A stretch of 62,833 bases of DNA from a virus. The DNA is taken from positions 1-62,833 of the IMG/VR virus record IMGVR_UViG_3300023184_000120; one strand, written 5' to 3'. The notes beneath the pieces are model-generated. The model worked only from the letters and a program-made list of their open reading frames with translations. It did not search any database and was not told the origin of the DNA. Below, one piece after another: positions 14,741 through 25,782 of this stretch (positions are counted from its first letter, which is position 1; each line of letters starts with the position of its first letter). The translations under genes were made by a program, and so were the position numbers.

Positions 14741-17700
14741 CTTTCTCAAACTTGTCCGCCACATCTTGGCGTGCCGCATCGATTTTATCTAGCCTTGCAC
14801 GTTTCTCAGCCCCTGTCATGTTCTTCATGTTATTGATGCGGTCAACATCAGTGCGAAGCTTACCCATGACGTTTTGGTAGTTACGTGCTAAAGCTGCTGA
14901 TGCAACTAAAGCCCGGTTGTCTTCTAAGAAATCCCTAGCTTCCTGCCCCTGACCTTTCTTTCGCATGTCGTCAAAGGTAGCCTTGGCTTGCATAGATTCG
15001 CTTGCCATGCGGTACATAACATCAGAATCAGCACCCCCGTATTTCTTTTGGAATGAACTGCCAATGAACGGCAAGTCTGAGACACGCTTCTCAGCAGGTT
15101 CGCCACGAGTTTTTTTACGGAACAAACCATCAGCCGCGCCCATAACAATCAAAGGCAACTGACCAAAGTAACCTGTGGCAAGGTGTTCAATCTGCACAGG
15201 AGAAAATCCGGGCAACACTTTGCTCAACATCTTAGCCGCTTCGGTCGTAGTTTCAGAAAACCGCTGTTGTGGCGACAGCTTCTCCATACGCGCCGATTCA
15301 ATAGCTGAGTCGTTAAAAAAGCGCTTGTTGCTGTAGACCTCAAACGCGGGTTTAAAAATCTGCGGCACACCTCTGGAACTGTAGCCCGGCACTGACTGTA
15401 AGAACATGTCACGCAGAGCTTCCAACTGCTGGACGCCATCAACTTCAGCTTTCATAGCGTCAGATGCGGCAACAGCCAAGGAAAAGAACCAACCAGCCTC
15501 GTAAGGGATAGGCAGCTTCAATGGCTCGTCAACGCCCGGTAAGTGCAGGAAGAAGTTAGTGTAACGATCCTTTGGTTTAGCGTTCTTGTAGTACTCGTCA
15601 TCGTCCATAGCCATGGCGTAGACAATACCTGTAGCCACCAACAGCAATGCGTTGTTAAAAAACTTCTGCTGAATCTGCATCTGTTCTTCAAACGGCATCT
15701 GGCCACGGGCTGCTTTGTACAACACGTTCAAGCCTTGGATCTGCGCATTAAAGAACGGAATCAAACGGCTGGCGTACTGCACTGTGGGTGACAGACCGCG
15801 CTTGTAAAAGTTCATTGACTCGCGTACAGCCAAGTCAGCTTCCACTTCAGACAGTCCGTTTCTACGTGCGTTTTCATACACCAGCGCACGGGTGGCAGCA
15901 TCAGCACGCATTGCGTAACGGTCTGTTGCGGCAAACACTTTATCCAAAACGCTCTGGTCTTTACCGCTTGCCAACTGCAAAGCCATTTTAGCAACGTCGT
16001 CTGGGTCACCAGTGAAGATGCCACTCTGGATCAGACCCTTTTTAATCATCTCTTCGTTGATCGGGCTTTGTCCACGGCTGGAAGCTACAAACTCTTTACC
16101 AGCTTTGACCACCGCTGTCAGGGGGTTGTAGTCCAGACCACCCGTAAACGCTGCGGCCATTGGGTCACGAACCAACTGACGCGCAATATAGATTGGCATG
16201 CGAGTCACGCCAGAGCGCAAGATGTCACCAGCAATACCGCCAATCTTCAAGAACGCGGGAAGCGTCAGGTGAGCGCCCTCCAAGCTCTTCACAATTAACT
16301 CGGCAGGGATACCGCCCATGACGGTGTCACTAGTTTTAACTCGTAGCCAACGCTCGCCCTTGTCGTCTGGTTTGTCGGGATTAGGCTCTTGGTTAAAGCG
16401 AATAACGTCTGGGGACGCGGGGCCCATACCAATATGGATAGGCATAGCGCTAGTCGGCTTGCCGTCTTTGCCCACAGGCCCCTTACCTTCGCCAATCTTT
16501 TGGAACGCATACGCTAGATTCTTGGTAGCCAAGTTTGTCAGCGCCTTGTCCATGATGAGCAAAGAATTGCGTTGCAGTGTTTCGGTGATTGGTAGGATGC
16601 GAGTCTCACCGCCCACTAGTTCTTTCAGGTACGGCTGACGACGAATGTCGCCAATCGTTACAGTCACCTCATCGCTAAACACCAACTGCGCCATACCATT
16701 CTCGTTGACACGATAGAACGGTATGAAGTCACCCTCTTTCAGCAGTCTGTCAGCTTCAGCTTTGGTAATAGCGCCGGTTGATGCCAAGAACTTAATCTGG
16801 CCTTCGTTGTACGCGTTGTATGCAGAACGGGTTGCCTCCAGTGCATTTTTAAGTTTAGAGTCGGCGTTGGCTGCGGCAAGCGCGGCTTTAAGTTTTTCCT
16901 CTGTTACACCAAGAGCACCTAGGTCTAGCTTGGCCACGCCCTTGTTCATTGCACGTTGGGCAATCATGTAGGTGGTAGCTATGTTGGCTTTGGCTTCTGG
17001 ATCACCCATTGGAATGTCTGCAACAGACTTGAACACATCAAGCGCGTTATCCTTGTCAATAGACCTGACACCTTTAAAACCTTTTTCGTCGGTGTACAAC
17101 TCCATCGGCCCCTTTTGGAGCGAAGCATTTAACATTGCCATCTTCTGGTCGGCCATGACAATGTGTGACATAGCCTGAGTAAACAGCATGTCGTCGCCAA
17201 TCTCTTTGGCGCCAGCTTTCAAAGCTTCGCGCAAACCAGCGCGCATATCAACCAACTCCATTTCAGCTTGAAGAAATGGCTTAGTGCCAAGTTGTTCTTT
17301 CCAAGTTTTCTTCTTGGACATGATGTCTTTGGCCAAGTCAACCAGCGCATTCTCCTCACCATACTGCGCAGCCCGTGCGTAACGTGGCGTCTCTTCTGGC
17401 TCGATCATCTCCAGTACTGGTGGTTGGTCAGCTATGCGGTTGGGGATATCAACAGTTCCAAGCTGGCTTCTGCTGTCAATAAGCTTTTCTTCTGGCGCAA
17501 CAGTTTCAATGTCAAAAGCGGCGTTTACTTTCTTGGCAATTTTAAAAATGTCTGCCTTTGGAGAAACATGTTGCAGCTCCAACGCTTCTCGCACGCTCCA
17601 CAGCCACTCATACATGGTTGTTTCGTCTTGGTTGGTGTCACCGTCTGCGTAATTAACAGCCTGTTGACCTAGTGCTTCTTTTGTAGCTTTGCGCAACGTT

Positions 17701-20700
17701 TTAACAATCTTGTCGTCAGCGTCAAATTGAATATTTTTTAATTCATGTTTTTTATCAAGCTCTTGTATAAGCCCGTAAAACTGCATAGAGTTTCCGTCAG
17801 CAACAGCACGCTCACGCGCTTTAGGGGTCATTTCAGGCGCGTAAATAGTGTCAGGTAAAGACAAGTCAATTGCAGTAAAGTCGGCGTTAACTTCAATGCT
17901 AGTAACAACCGTTGCGTTTTTAATTGTGGCATTTAACCTAACTAGGCTAGTTTCTTCGTAGTTGTCGGTAACCTCAACACTGTTAATTACCGCGTTGTCT
18001 GCCAGCACCAACACTGGTTTAGTTCTGTCTTCTCCACCAAACCTAACCACGGCAACATTTCTAACTTTTGGCAAATGAACAACCGCATTGCCAGAAATAT
18101 TGGCCACATTCAATGTTTCTAAATTTGGTAAGTACACAGCATTGTTTATAAAATGAATACTGTCGGCGGTGCGCACACTGTCGGCAGGAACTTCAAAGTA
18201 CGTATCTTGTATGTAATAATGAAACGTACTACCACTTACAAAACCGCGAGTGCCGAGGAAATGGCCTTCTTTTATGGCTGCTTCTGTTGATTCATTTAAT
18301 TTTTTACCAACGGCGGCAATTACGGCATCGGTTGGTTCTGGGCGCTCTACAAAATTTTCGCCGTCAATAGCCGAAAAATCTAACAATCGCTTTATGGCAT
18401 ATGGATTAGCATCGCCGGTTGAGCTGTCTACGTAAGAACCCAGCTTCATCAAGAACGGCACATCAAAATCTTTTTCGCCTTTTAAAATGCTTGTCAACGC
18501 TTGCTTGCGCTCCAGCGTATCAATGTATTGTTTTGAACCCGTAAACTTTTTACTAGACAAAAAGTCTTTGGCAATCAGTTCTTGTTCGTTTGTAAGACCT
18601 TGAGACTCGGTGTTGCCACGAACTTCACCAACAGAAGTTTTACCATCCATACGCACAGCAACTTCTGGTTTGCCATTCTTATAGTAGATGTAAAAATCAC
18701 CCTGTTCAATATGTCCTTTAGCCGTTTGTACGTCACCACCAGTGCACCAAGATGTGTTTGCCGCCCCAGCGTTTAATTCTTCCGCTGCTTTTTGAATGTC
18801 TTTTGCGTTTGCGTAAATTTCGGTGTAGTAAGAATCTAAAAACTTTGCGGTCTCGTCAATTGTTGTCAGCTTTGGTTCGCCTTCAATTTCTAAACGAGCG
18901 TTCTCCATTTCAAGCACATCCGCTTGCTCGTTTGTAAGTTTTAAAACGCGAACTGCATTGGGCTTAACTTCTTCATCAAATAAATCCGCAAATGTACGTG
19001 GGCGGGCTTCCCCGGCGTTTACAGCATTTGCTATTTGCCGAAGTTGTTCGCCAAGATTAACAGGGCGTGCTGGTACACGAGCAGGGCGTGCTAATACACG
19101 AGCAGGGGCTCTTACAGGGCCTCTTCGTGCGCCTCTTTCAAAAATTTCTTTTTCCCAAATTGCTTGAAGTTCTGCCGAAAGTTCTGCGCGGTCAACGGGC
19201 TGTCCGTTTCTTTCAAACAAGTTGGGGTTGTCTGCGCGTTTCATTTCAAAACGCATACCGCTAAACGTCATGTCTTCTGGCGTCATCAAACGCACACGCA
19301 CTTCTGGTCGCTCAGGCAATAGGTGTTGGTCAAACTTTTGCCAGCCGTCTTTCTTAGCGTTGTTTTCTGCGTTGCGGTCAGCCATTTCCTGCATGCCTGC
19401 AAGGAACGCTTGCTTGAGTGGTAAACCTTCACGCAACTTACGAATGACTTCGCCCGCGTCTTTGCTACTAATAAACGCCAAATTGTGCGTATTGTCTTTA
19501 CCAATCTCGGCAAGTTTCAAACGTCCTGTTTTGTCTGACAGTACAGCGTACTTAGATGCGGCCTTAGCTACCAAAGCCTGTTCAACGTACGTGTATTCAG
19601 GCGTATTTAAAAGGTCGTAGACAAGTTCGCTCAAGTCTTTACGTCGCTTGTCTGTAATTTGTTCGGCTAACATATTCCCCAGATTACTGCCTTCTTTTAT
19701 GGCCAAGTTAATATATGTTTGTGCGTCAGCCTCTACGTAGTGCAATGGGTTGTCTTCATCAAACGGTTTGCCGTCCGACATAATAATTTTGGTGTTTTTT
19801 GACAGCTTGTCCTCATCAACACCGCTTATGTATTGCGAGGGGTACAGCCCCATGTTATCAAGCACGGCCTTACCAATCCGATCAGCGTCTTCCGCTGTGC
19901 GGTCTTTCTGTTTGATCTCTGGGCCAAACTGCTCGGCAAACTGCTTCATCGAGTTACTGCCCGTATGTAGCGCGGCAATGTCTTTCTGTGCCAGCTTACG
20001 GGATACCGTCCGCTCAACGCCTGCGGTGCGTACACTGGATGGGATCATCAACGCATCAACAGACTGAAGTGCTGCACCAAACATAGTCTCTGGACGCTCC
20101 ACACCCAACAAGCGCATGATGATGCTCTTGAAGCCAGCCCATGCGTCAGACAGACGCCACTTCTTACTTTGCAGTTGTTGCTGTAAGGTGCGGTTTGACA
20201 TGACTTCAGCGGCAAACTCAGACAGACTACCTTTGGCAGATGCGCTGGTAATCTTCGGATCGTTCTTAACCGCCGCATACAGTGCCTGCAACTCACGCTT
20301 GGCAACAAGTTGTTGCTTGGTCAGCTTGCTTTCGTCCATCTGCAACACACGTTCAACTGCGGCGTGTGTGCCTTCGTGCAACAGAATCTCTTGTGACAAA
20401 CCGCCGTTGCGGCTCAAACTAATACGGCGGCTAGTAGCGGAACCCAGCACGGCTTTGCCGTTCTCGTCTGTTACTTGGCTCTGAATCGACACACTGGTGT
20501 CGTCAAGCATATCTGCTAGGCGTTGTGCCACGGCACGGTTGACCTGCGATGTAGCAGGGTCGTTGGCCATGTCAATAAAGGCGGCGCGCAAATCGTTGTC
20601 CTCCAACGCACGTACTTGTGCCGCTGTCAGGTCTGGACTTGTTGACTCTACGCCTCGGGCGTACTCTTCGCCTTCTCGTGGGTTGTACACATCTTCCATA

Positions 20701-23700
20701 GCAGAAGTCTTGCGAGTATCTTCGCCATAAACTTCTTCTTCAGTTATCTTACGTGGGCGGCCACGAGGTTTAGGTTCAGGCGCTTCTACTTCTTCAGCCA
20801 CTATTGATGTGTCGTTGCGATACATCTTACGCATTTGCTCTACCAGCTCACGCTTGACCGACGCCAACTCTTTGGTAAAGCTCTTGATTTCGGCAGCAAG
20901 ATTGGTTATCTCTTGCTCAGAAGGAAGCGCAACTGTCTCTCTGTAATCTTTACGAGTTATTCTGTTTTTCTGTAACTTTAGTCTTTCTTGAATGGCTTTA
21001 AAACGCTCAAGTTCTTTTGTAGATTCGTCCAGCTTGGTTGTAAGTTCAGCTTCACGTCTTTCAAGGATGTACTGGAACTCAGCTTGGCGCTCAGCTTCAA
21101 TCGCTGCTTCTTGTGCAGTAGTAAGCTCTTTCTGGCCAGCCCGAATCTTTTCTGCATAAGCGTTGGCTTCTGCCACGGCTTGCTTGACTGTTGGAGACTT
21201 AATAGTGCGCTGCTCAACCAACGGCTGTCTAACGGAACCAACATTACGTTTGGATTCGTCTGTGCCTGTACGGAACTTGGCAGGAGCACTGGTAGTCTGA
21301 CGAGCGCCAGCCGACACGCGGCCTTGCAGAGCAACAGCCAGCCTAGCTTTATCTGCTGTGCCAGTATTGATCTCCGTGTTAACCGCGTCAATCTGACCGT
21401 TCAAGCGCTCAACTGTTTTGGTCTTACCTTCTTTAATGGCATCGTCGCGCTGAATTGTCAGGGCAGCTAATCGGTCTGTGGCTTTGCCCAACTCCTGTAC
21501 CTGATCGATGTACTGATCGAGTGTGTCCTGCTCTTCAATGCTTGCGGCACGAACTTCTGGCTCAGCACCAAGTGTTTTTCTAAGCGGCACATTACGCGCA
21601 CGCATAAAGTTAATAGCGTTTTCAAGTGTCTCTTTGCGCACAGACAGGCGGCTTTGCAAACGAATAGCCGCACCCATACCTTTAAACGCCTGTACGTTTT
21701 GTTCGCCCCCAACATACGAACCGGACTTCTTTCTAGCAGCAGTGACCTTAGTCGCGGCCTCAGTTAATTGTTTGTCAATGTTGCCAAGCTCAAGAACCAA
21801 CGATAACAGGGGCTTGTTGTACAGATCATTTTTGTATTTGACTTCACTGGCAGCATCGGCTGTTAGCCCACGTTCACGGGCATCTTGTTCGGCAGCGCTA
21901 AGCGCGCGGACTTGCACACTTTTTTCCGCTTTGTATAAATCGTAGGTAGGGTATGTGCGTAAAAATGCCGCGCCTGTATCCGGGTCTGCTGCACTTTTTT
22001 CGTAGGTGGCTTCTGATCGATCCCCAAAACCAGACATCGCCACGTTCCAACGGCGGGCACGTTCGTCAGATATTTGTTGCTCCAACTGCTGTACGGAACC
22101 CACTTTAGCGCCTTTTACAGCCTGCGCTTTGTCTGCGGCAGTCTGGCGTTCTTTAGTTTCGGCTTCGCCAACTTCAGCTTGTGCTGTGCGCACGGCTTCT
22201 TGCAAACGTTTGATCTCATCTTGAGCAGCAGCGTTGGATTTAGCTAGCGGATCAGTAGTAGCTTTGAGTTCAGCCAAACGCTGCTCACCCACCAGCACTT
22301 TGATCTGCGTACGTACTAAATCCAAAGCGCCTTTAGTCTGAACAAGTTCTGCTTTGGCTTCTTGGTACAGCGCCAACAAGTCGTCTAACTCTTTAAACAG
22401 TTTTATTTCTGGGGCGCCGCCTCGGGCACGCACACCAACGCGGTTAGATTCTTTAATCAAGTCGTCTTTAGCCTGTTCGTACGCCCTAATACGCCCATTT
22501 ATGTCGCTAGCGTCTAGCTTCAGATTGTTCATCTTCAGCACCATGTTCTCAGTGTTAGTCTGGAACGCGGTCAACTCTTGGTTTTCTTTCAAAAACTTAG
22601 TCCAGTTCTTGATCTTGCTCATGCGGACAGTGGTTGCCTTGCTGTCTTTCAGCATCTGCTTCAGGCGCGGCAACGCCCTGCTCAGGAACGCACGGACTGG
22701 GGCTAGGTTTTTATCAGACTGCTTCATGTCTTGCTTGAGCTTGCGAACATATGGGCTGTTGATAAAGCGCTGGAATGCCTCAACGTCTGGTCGTGCGCCA
22801 ATGTCTAAACTTGGGCCAGCTTCAATACCGCGGCGTTCAGCTTTCTGTACACGGCTACGCTCATCGGCTGCGCCAAACAAAGGCAGTTGACCAGCTTGCT
22901 CATCCCGAACAGTCTCAGATAAACGGACTAATGGCTCCAACTCAGCCTGTAAAGACAGCGGCACAGCTTCAACGCCTTTGCCGCGTATGGTGCCTGACAC
23001 CAGTTTGCGTTTGCCCGTAACAGGGTCTATACGGTAAACAGGCTCGTTAATATCTTGCCCACGTTTCTCAACCTTAGCTCTGCCGGGCACACCCTGTGTG
23101 CGCTTGTCTTCTTCTGGCTGGGCTACAAAGCCGGGCAACTTGCCGGGTTTGCCTGTACGCTCCAGACGCTCACGCTGAGCAAACATCTCAGTCTGAGATA
23201 CAGACGCGGCTTGTCCGGGGACAACCCCAGTAATACTATCAACATCTTTCTTAAATTCTTTTGTTGGCGTTGTGGTGCTGACCTGCGCTTGTGTTTGTTT
23301 TGTTGGCGGGAAGGTCTGAAGGTTTACGGGACGGCCAGCGCCTTTGCGCGGCACGCCCTCTGCTCCGCTCTCAATCTTCGTCAACTGCTGGTCAAGTAGT
23401 GTGAGGAAGCCCTGCGACTCCGAGACATTCTGGCGTGTGCCTTGATCTGTAACCTCAGACGTAGCTTGCTTGAGCGTCGTGTCTGCTTGGGGTATCACTT
23501 GCTCTGCACGGCGCAAGAACGCCTCGGCTTCTGGAGATAAGTCAAACACAGACAAAGCGCGGTTGATACGGCCTTTTAAATTCTCAGGCGTTATGGGGGC
23601 GCCAGACTTCTCAGAGCGTGGGTACAGACGGAACTCTTTTGCTGGCTCACGCGTAACAACGCGCTTAGCTTCTTCTGCAGGCACAACTTCTTCGGCTGTA

Positions 23701-25712
23701 GGCAACGTGCCTTTTTCTAAGGGTATACCCTGTAAGCGTTGTTGTAGCTGGCCAAATGCGGCAGACGACGTTGGCGGCGCTTCTTTGTTTCCAAATAACC
23801 CCAAGTTCTCAGTCATTGGAGAAGGCGCACGTTTTATACGCTGTAGTGCCTGCATCTCAGGCGTCATACGTTCACGCAGTGCGGCATCTTCTGCGGCACG
23901 GGCTTCAGCCGCACGGCTAGCTTCAATGGTAGCCTGTTCCTGTTCTTCCAACACACCAAGACGTTGCTGATTAGGTTGTGCTGTTTTAGCCGCTTTTTGC
24001 AGGCGCATTTCTTCTAACTGCAGATTCAACCCGCCATACACTATCTCTTCTGCTTTTTTCTGTGCGATTGCTTGTTTTTCTAAATCTTTACGTGGCGCTA
24101 CCAAAAGTGGTAATGGTGTACGTGTTTTTACTAACTGCCCCGCCATGTACGGATCAGCCATTAAGTAATCTATGTAGACACTTAAGTCTTGTTTCTTAGT
24201 GTCTTTTTCAGTGGCCATAGCCACACGCTCGGGCACTTGCTGTTTAGCCAAACCAATACGATCTTGTGCGTACTTTGCCGCGTCCGTTGGCGGTGTTGCA
24301 AAGGGGTCTTCAGCGCCCACTTCTGTAGGCGTAATCCTTTGTTTGCCTGAAATTTGTTTTTGTTGCGCAGCTTGTTCAAGCGCGTACTCTTCGGGCGACA
24401 TGCCAGATACGCGCTGCTCTTCTCTAGCCGCTAAAATTCTAGGCTTGAGCGTGTTCCACTCTTTAATCAACGCCTTGGTTTCGTCGGAATTGCGTAAGTC
24501 TTTTTTAGCTTTTTGGGCTTCTTTTTTAGCGGCTTCAGCGGCAATATCGCCTTCCGCTACGGTAACGCTACCTGCAACGTCCAGTTCTTTAATTTGTTTT
24601 TTAACGGCTTCCAAACGGCTATCTACGTCTAGCGCATACTGAGAGCTGTTCTTTTTAATTTCTTCAGCTTTGGCAAGTGCTTCAGCTTCTTGCGTGGCTT
24701 GCAGTCTAGCTGCGGCTTTTGTTTGCTTATCGCGTTCAGTGTCTTCTGCTTTAATCTGCGTACGGGCGGCAGACTTGTCAGCAAACCGGCCAGCACCGCC
24801 TAGCAAACCTAACTTGGACACTTCAAAAGCTGTATTGCCATAGTCGGCAAAAGCTTCTTCGTCGAACAAAGACTGCCCAGCTTGCGCACGCTGAAGAAAC
24901 TGTTGTGTTACTTCGGTTGGGATTTCAAACGCAACGCCTTTAGCTGTACCTTTACCCAAGGTTTTGAGGAAGCCTTCGTCTGCCAACTTAGCAGCGGCAA
25001 GCTTTTCGGCTTCGGCAGTAGCGCCTCTTGTCAGTAACTTTTCAATGTTGGGGCCAAAGATGGCTTTGGCAATGCTGCGACCCATAGGGATCAGCATGGT
25101 GGCTACGTCCAAACCAGCGGCGGGAATTGCAAACGCGGCGGCTTTAAAACGATTGACGTCTACAGGCTCACCTTTTTTGCGTTGCTCTTCGGCTTGGGCT
25201 TCTAAAAAATCACCGTATTGTTGGGCAAATGATGGGCCAAATGCGCCAGCCAAAGCACCGTAAGGACTCTTTGTGGCAATACCAGCGGCTCTAGCTGCGG
25301 CTGCGGACTCTGCAATTTGAGGCGCTTGTTGCGCTAAAGCGTTGGGAATTTGGCGAAGGTACTCGCCAATAGCTGATGGTAAACCTTTTTCTTCGTACGC
25401 TTTGGTAACTTCTGTCCAGCCGGGCTGTTCGCCGTAGCTTGCTTTGATGGCTTTCTGACGCTCAATACCAGCTTCAGCGGCTTCGTTTCCACCTGTTAAA
25501 GACGCTAGACCTGTGCGCTGTGACGAGAAAAGCTGTTCTGCACCCTGCCCAACACTTTCAAAAAAACCGGGACGTTTCTTTGGGGCTTCGGTTGACTCTC
25601 CACCAAATGCTTCGGGGTATTTTTGGTAGGCGGCCTGCATGGCCGTTACATAAGTTTCGCCCTCCTTCACGGGGAAAAACGATCCGTCAGGTAATTTGAT
25701 GTAATTAGCCAT
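14706..25712 (-). CDS. Giant polyvalent virion protein (3,668 aa)
   Basis: The last gene of the late arm, about 17% of the window. By eye: residues 1-50 a small start domain; 150-330 hydrophobic and helical; 330-1650 long coiled coils with low-complexity linkers; about 1778-1782 HEGTH, a zincin-like metalloprotease motif with a following helix; about 2200 Arg/Pro/Ala repeats; about 2317-2370 a PcfJ-like motif (SWCTGG...); about 2500-2630 a strand-rich, LRR-like or beta-solenoid stretch; from about 2880 to the end, the LPD38-type C-terminal region (about 3160 GDILRSGVTRMPIYIARQ) with a hydrophobic helix near 3350. Such large polyvalent proteins are packaged and probably injected with DNA. No SD is obvious before ATG 25712. 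Confidence 0.85.
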   Translation of the reverse strand: MANYIKLPDGSFFPVKEGETYVTAMQAAYQKYPEAFGGESTEAPKKRPGFFESVGQGAEQLFSSQRTGLASLTGGNEAAEAGIERQKAIKASYGEQPGWTEVTKAYEEKGLPSAIGEYLRQIPNALAQQAPQIAESAAAARAAGIATKSPYGALAGAFGPSFAQQYGDFLEAQAEEQRKKGEPVDVNRFKAAAFAIPAAGLDVATMLIPMGRSIAKAIFGPNIEKLLTRGATAEAEKLAAAKLADEGFLKTLGKGTAKGVAFEIPTEVTQQFLQRAQAGQSLFDEEAFADYGNTAFEVSKLGLLGGAGRFADKSAARTQIKAEDTERDKQTKAAARLQATQEAEALAKAEEIKKNSSQYALDVDSRLEAVKKQIKELDVAGSVTVAEGDIAAEAAKKEAQKAKKDLRNSDETKALIKEWNTLKPRILAAREEQRVSGMSPEEYALEQAAQQKQISGKQRITPTEVGAEDPFATPPTDAAKYAQDRIGLAKQQVPERVAMATEKDTKKQDLSVYIDYLMADPYMAGQLVKTRTPLPLLVAPRKDLEKQAIAQKKAEEIVYGGLNLQLEEMRLQKAAKTAQPNQQRLGVLEEQEQATIEASRAAEARAAEDAALRERMTPEMQALQRIKRAPSPMTENLGLFGNKEAPPTSSAAFGQLQQRLQGIPLEKGTLPTAEEVVPAEEAKRVVTREPAKEFRLYPRSEKSGAPITPENLKGRINRALSVFDLSPEAEAFLRRAEQVIPQADTTLKQATSEVTDQGTRQNVSESQGFLTLLDQQLTKIESGAEGVPRKGAGRPVNLQTFPPTKQTQAQVSTTTPTKEFKKDVDSITGVVPGQAASVSQTEMFAQRERLERTGKPGKLPGFVAQPEEDKRTQGVPGRAKVEKRGQDINEPVYRIDPVTGKRKLVSGTIRGKGVEAVPLSLQAELEPLVRLSETVRDEQAGQLPLFGAADERSRVQKAERRGIEAGPSLDIGARPDVEAFQRFINSPYVRKLKQDMKQSDKNLAPVRAFLSRALPRLKQMLKDSKATTVRMSKIKNWTKFLKENQELTAFQTNTENMVLKMNNLKLDASDINGRIRAYEQAKDDLIKESNRVGVRARGGAPEIKLFKELDDLLALYQEAKAELVQTKGALDLVRTQIKVLVGEQRLAELKATTDPLAKSNAAAQDEIKRLQEAVRTAQAEVGEAETKERQTAADKAQAVKGAKVGSVQQLEQQISDERARRWNVAMSGFGDRSEATYEKSAADPDTGAAFLRTYPTYDLYKAEKSVQVRALSAAEQDARERGLTADAASEVKYKNDLYNKPLLSLVLELGNIDKQLTEAATKVTAARKKSGSYVGGEQNVQAFKGMGAAIRLQSRLSVRKETLENAINFMRARNVPLRKTLGAEPEVRAASIEEQDTLDQYIDQVQELGKATDRLAALTIQRDDAIKEGKTKTVERLNGQIDAVNTEINTGTADKARLAVALQGRVSAGARQTTSAPAKFRTGTDESKRNVGSVRQPLVEQRTIKSPTVKQAVAEANAYAEKIRAGQKELTTAQEAAIEAERQAEFQYILERREAELTTKLDESTKELERFKAIQERLKLQKNRITRKDYRETVALPSEQEITNLAAEIKSFTKELASVKRELVEQMRKMYRNDTSIVAEEVEAPEPKPRGRPRKITEEEVYGEDTRKTSAMEDVYNPREGEEYARGVESTSPDLTAAQVRALEDNDLRAAFIDMANDPATSQVNRAVAQRLADMLDDTSVSIQSQVTDENGKAVLGSATSRRISLSRNGGLSQEILLHEGTHAAVERVLQMDESKLTKQQLVAKRELQALYAAVKNDPKITSASAKGSLSEFAAEVMSNRTLQQQLQSKKWRLSDAWAGFKSIIMRLLGVERPETMFGAALQSVDALMIPSSVRTAGVERTVSRKLAQKDIAALHTGSNSMKQFAEQFGPEIKQKDRTAEDADRIGKAVLDNMGLYPSQYISGVDEDKLSKNTKIIMSDGKPFDEDNPLHYVEADAQTYINLAIKEGSNLGNMLAEQITDKRRKDLSELVYDLLNTPEYTYVEQALVAKAASKYAVLSDKTGRLKLAEIGKDNTHNLAFISSKDAGEVIRKLREGLPLKQAFLAGMQEMADRNAENNAKKDGWQKFDQHLLPERPEVRVRLMTPEDMTFSGMRFEMKRADNPNLFERNGQPVDRAELSAELQAIWEKEIFERGARRGPVRAPARVLARPARVPARPVNLGEQLRQIANAVNAGEARPRTFADLFDEEVKPNAVRVLKLTNEQADVLEMENARLEIEGEPKLTTIDETAKFLDSYYTEIYANAKDIQKAAEELNAGAANTSWCTGGDVQTAKGHIEQGDFYIYYKNGKPEVAVRMDGKTSVGEVRGNTESQGLTNEQELIAKDFLSSKKFTGSKQYIDTLERKQALTSILKGEKDFDVPFLMKLGSYVDSSTGDANPYAIKRLLDFSAIDGENFVERPEPTDAVIAAVGKKLNESTEAAIKEGHFLGTRGFVSGSTFHYYIQDTYFEVPADSVRTADSIHFINNAVYLPNLETLNVANISGNAVVHLPKVRNVAVVRFGGEDRTKPVLVLADNAVINSVEVTDNYEETSLVRLNATIKNATVVTSIEVNADFTAIDLSLPDTIYAPEMTPKARERAVADGNSMQFYGLIQELDKKHELKNIQFDADDKIVKTLRKATKEALGQQAVNYADGDTNQDETTMYEWLWSVREALELQHVSPKADIFKIAKKVNAAFDIETVAPEEKLIDSRSQLGTVDIPNRIADQPPVLEMIEPEETPRYARAAQYGEENALVDLAKDIMSKKKTWKEQLGTKPFLQAEMELVDMRAGLREALKAGAKEIGDDMLFTQAMSHIVMADQKMAMLNASLQKGPMELYTDEKGFKGVRSIDKDNALDVFKSVADIPMGDPEAKANIATTYMIAQRAMNKGVAKLDLGALGVTEEKLKAALAAANADSKLKNALEATRSAYNAYNEGQIKFLASTGAITKAEADRLLKEGDFIPFYRVNENGMAQLVFSDEVTVTIGDIRRQPYLKELVGGETRILPITETLQRNSLLIMDKALTNLATKNLAYAFQKIGEGKGPVGKDGKPTSAMPIHIGMGPASPDVIRFNQEPNPDKPDDKGERWLRVKTSDTVMGGIPAELIVKSLEGAHLTLPAFLKIGGIAGDILRSGVTRMPIYIARQLVRDPMAAAFTGGLDYNPLTAVVKAGKEFVASSRGQSPINEEMIKKGLIQSGIFTGDPDDVAKMALQLASGKDQSVLDKVFAATDRYAMRADAATRALVYENARRNGLSEVEADLAVRESMNFYKRGLSPTVQYASRLIPFFNAQIQGLNVLYKAARGQMPFEEQMQIQQKFFNNALLLVATGIVYAMAMDDDEYYKNAKPKDRYTNFFLHLPGVDEPLKLPIPYEAGWFFSLAVAASDAMKAEVDGVQQLEALRDMFLQSVPGYSSRGVPQIFKPAFEVYSNKRFFNDSAIESARMEKLSPQQRFSETTTEAAKMLSKVLPGFSPVQIEHLATGYFGQLPLIVMGAADGLFRKKTRGEPAEKRVSDLPFIGSSFQKKYGGADSDVMYRMASESMQAKATFDDMRKKGQGQEARDFLEDNRALVASAALARNYQNVMGKLRTDVDRINNMKNMTGAEKRARLDKIDAARQDVADKFEKAMKRIEASGKT

Positions 25713-25782
25713 TGCTAGTATTCGAATTTTTTTCGGCCACGCGAAACCGATTTAAATGCGCGTGTAACAATTATGCCGTGTT

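Noticed and set aside
22354-24642. Many long plus-strand ORFs opposite the giant late gene (for example 22354-22890, 23470-23970, 24199-24642)
   Set aside because: They lie antisense to the coiled-coil coding sequence, have Ser/Cys/Arg-rich composition typical of shadow frames, and lack SD sequences and family motifs.
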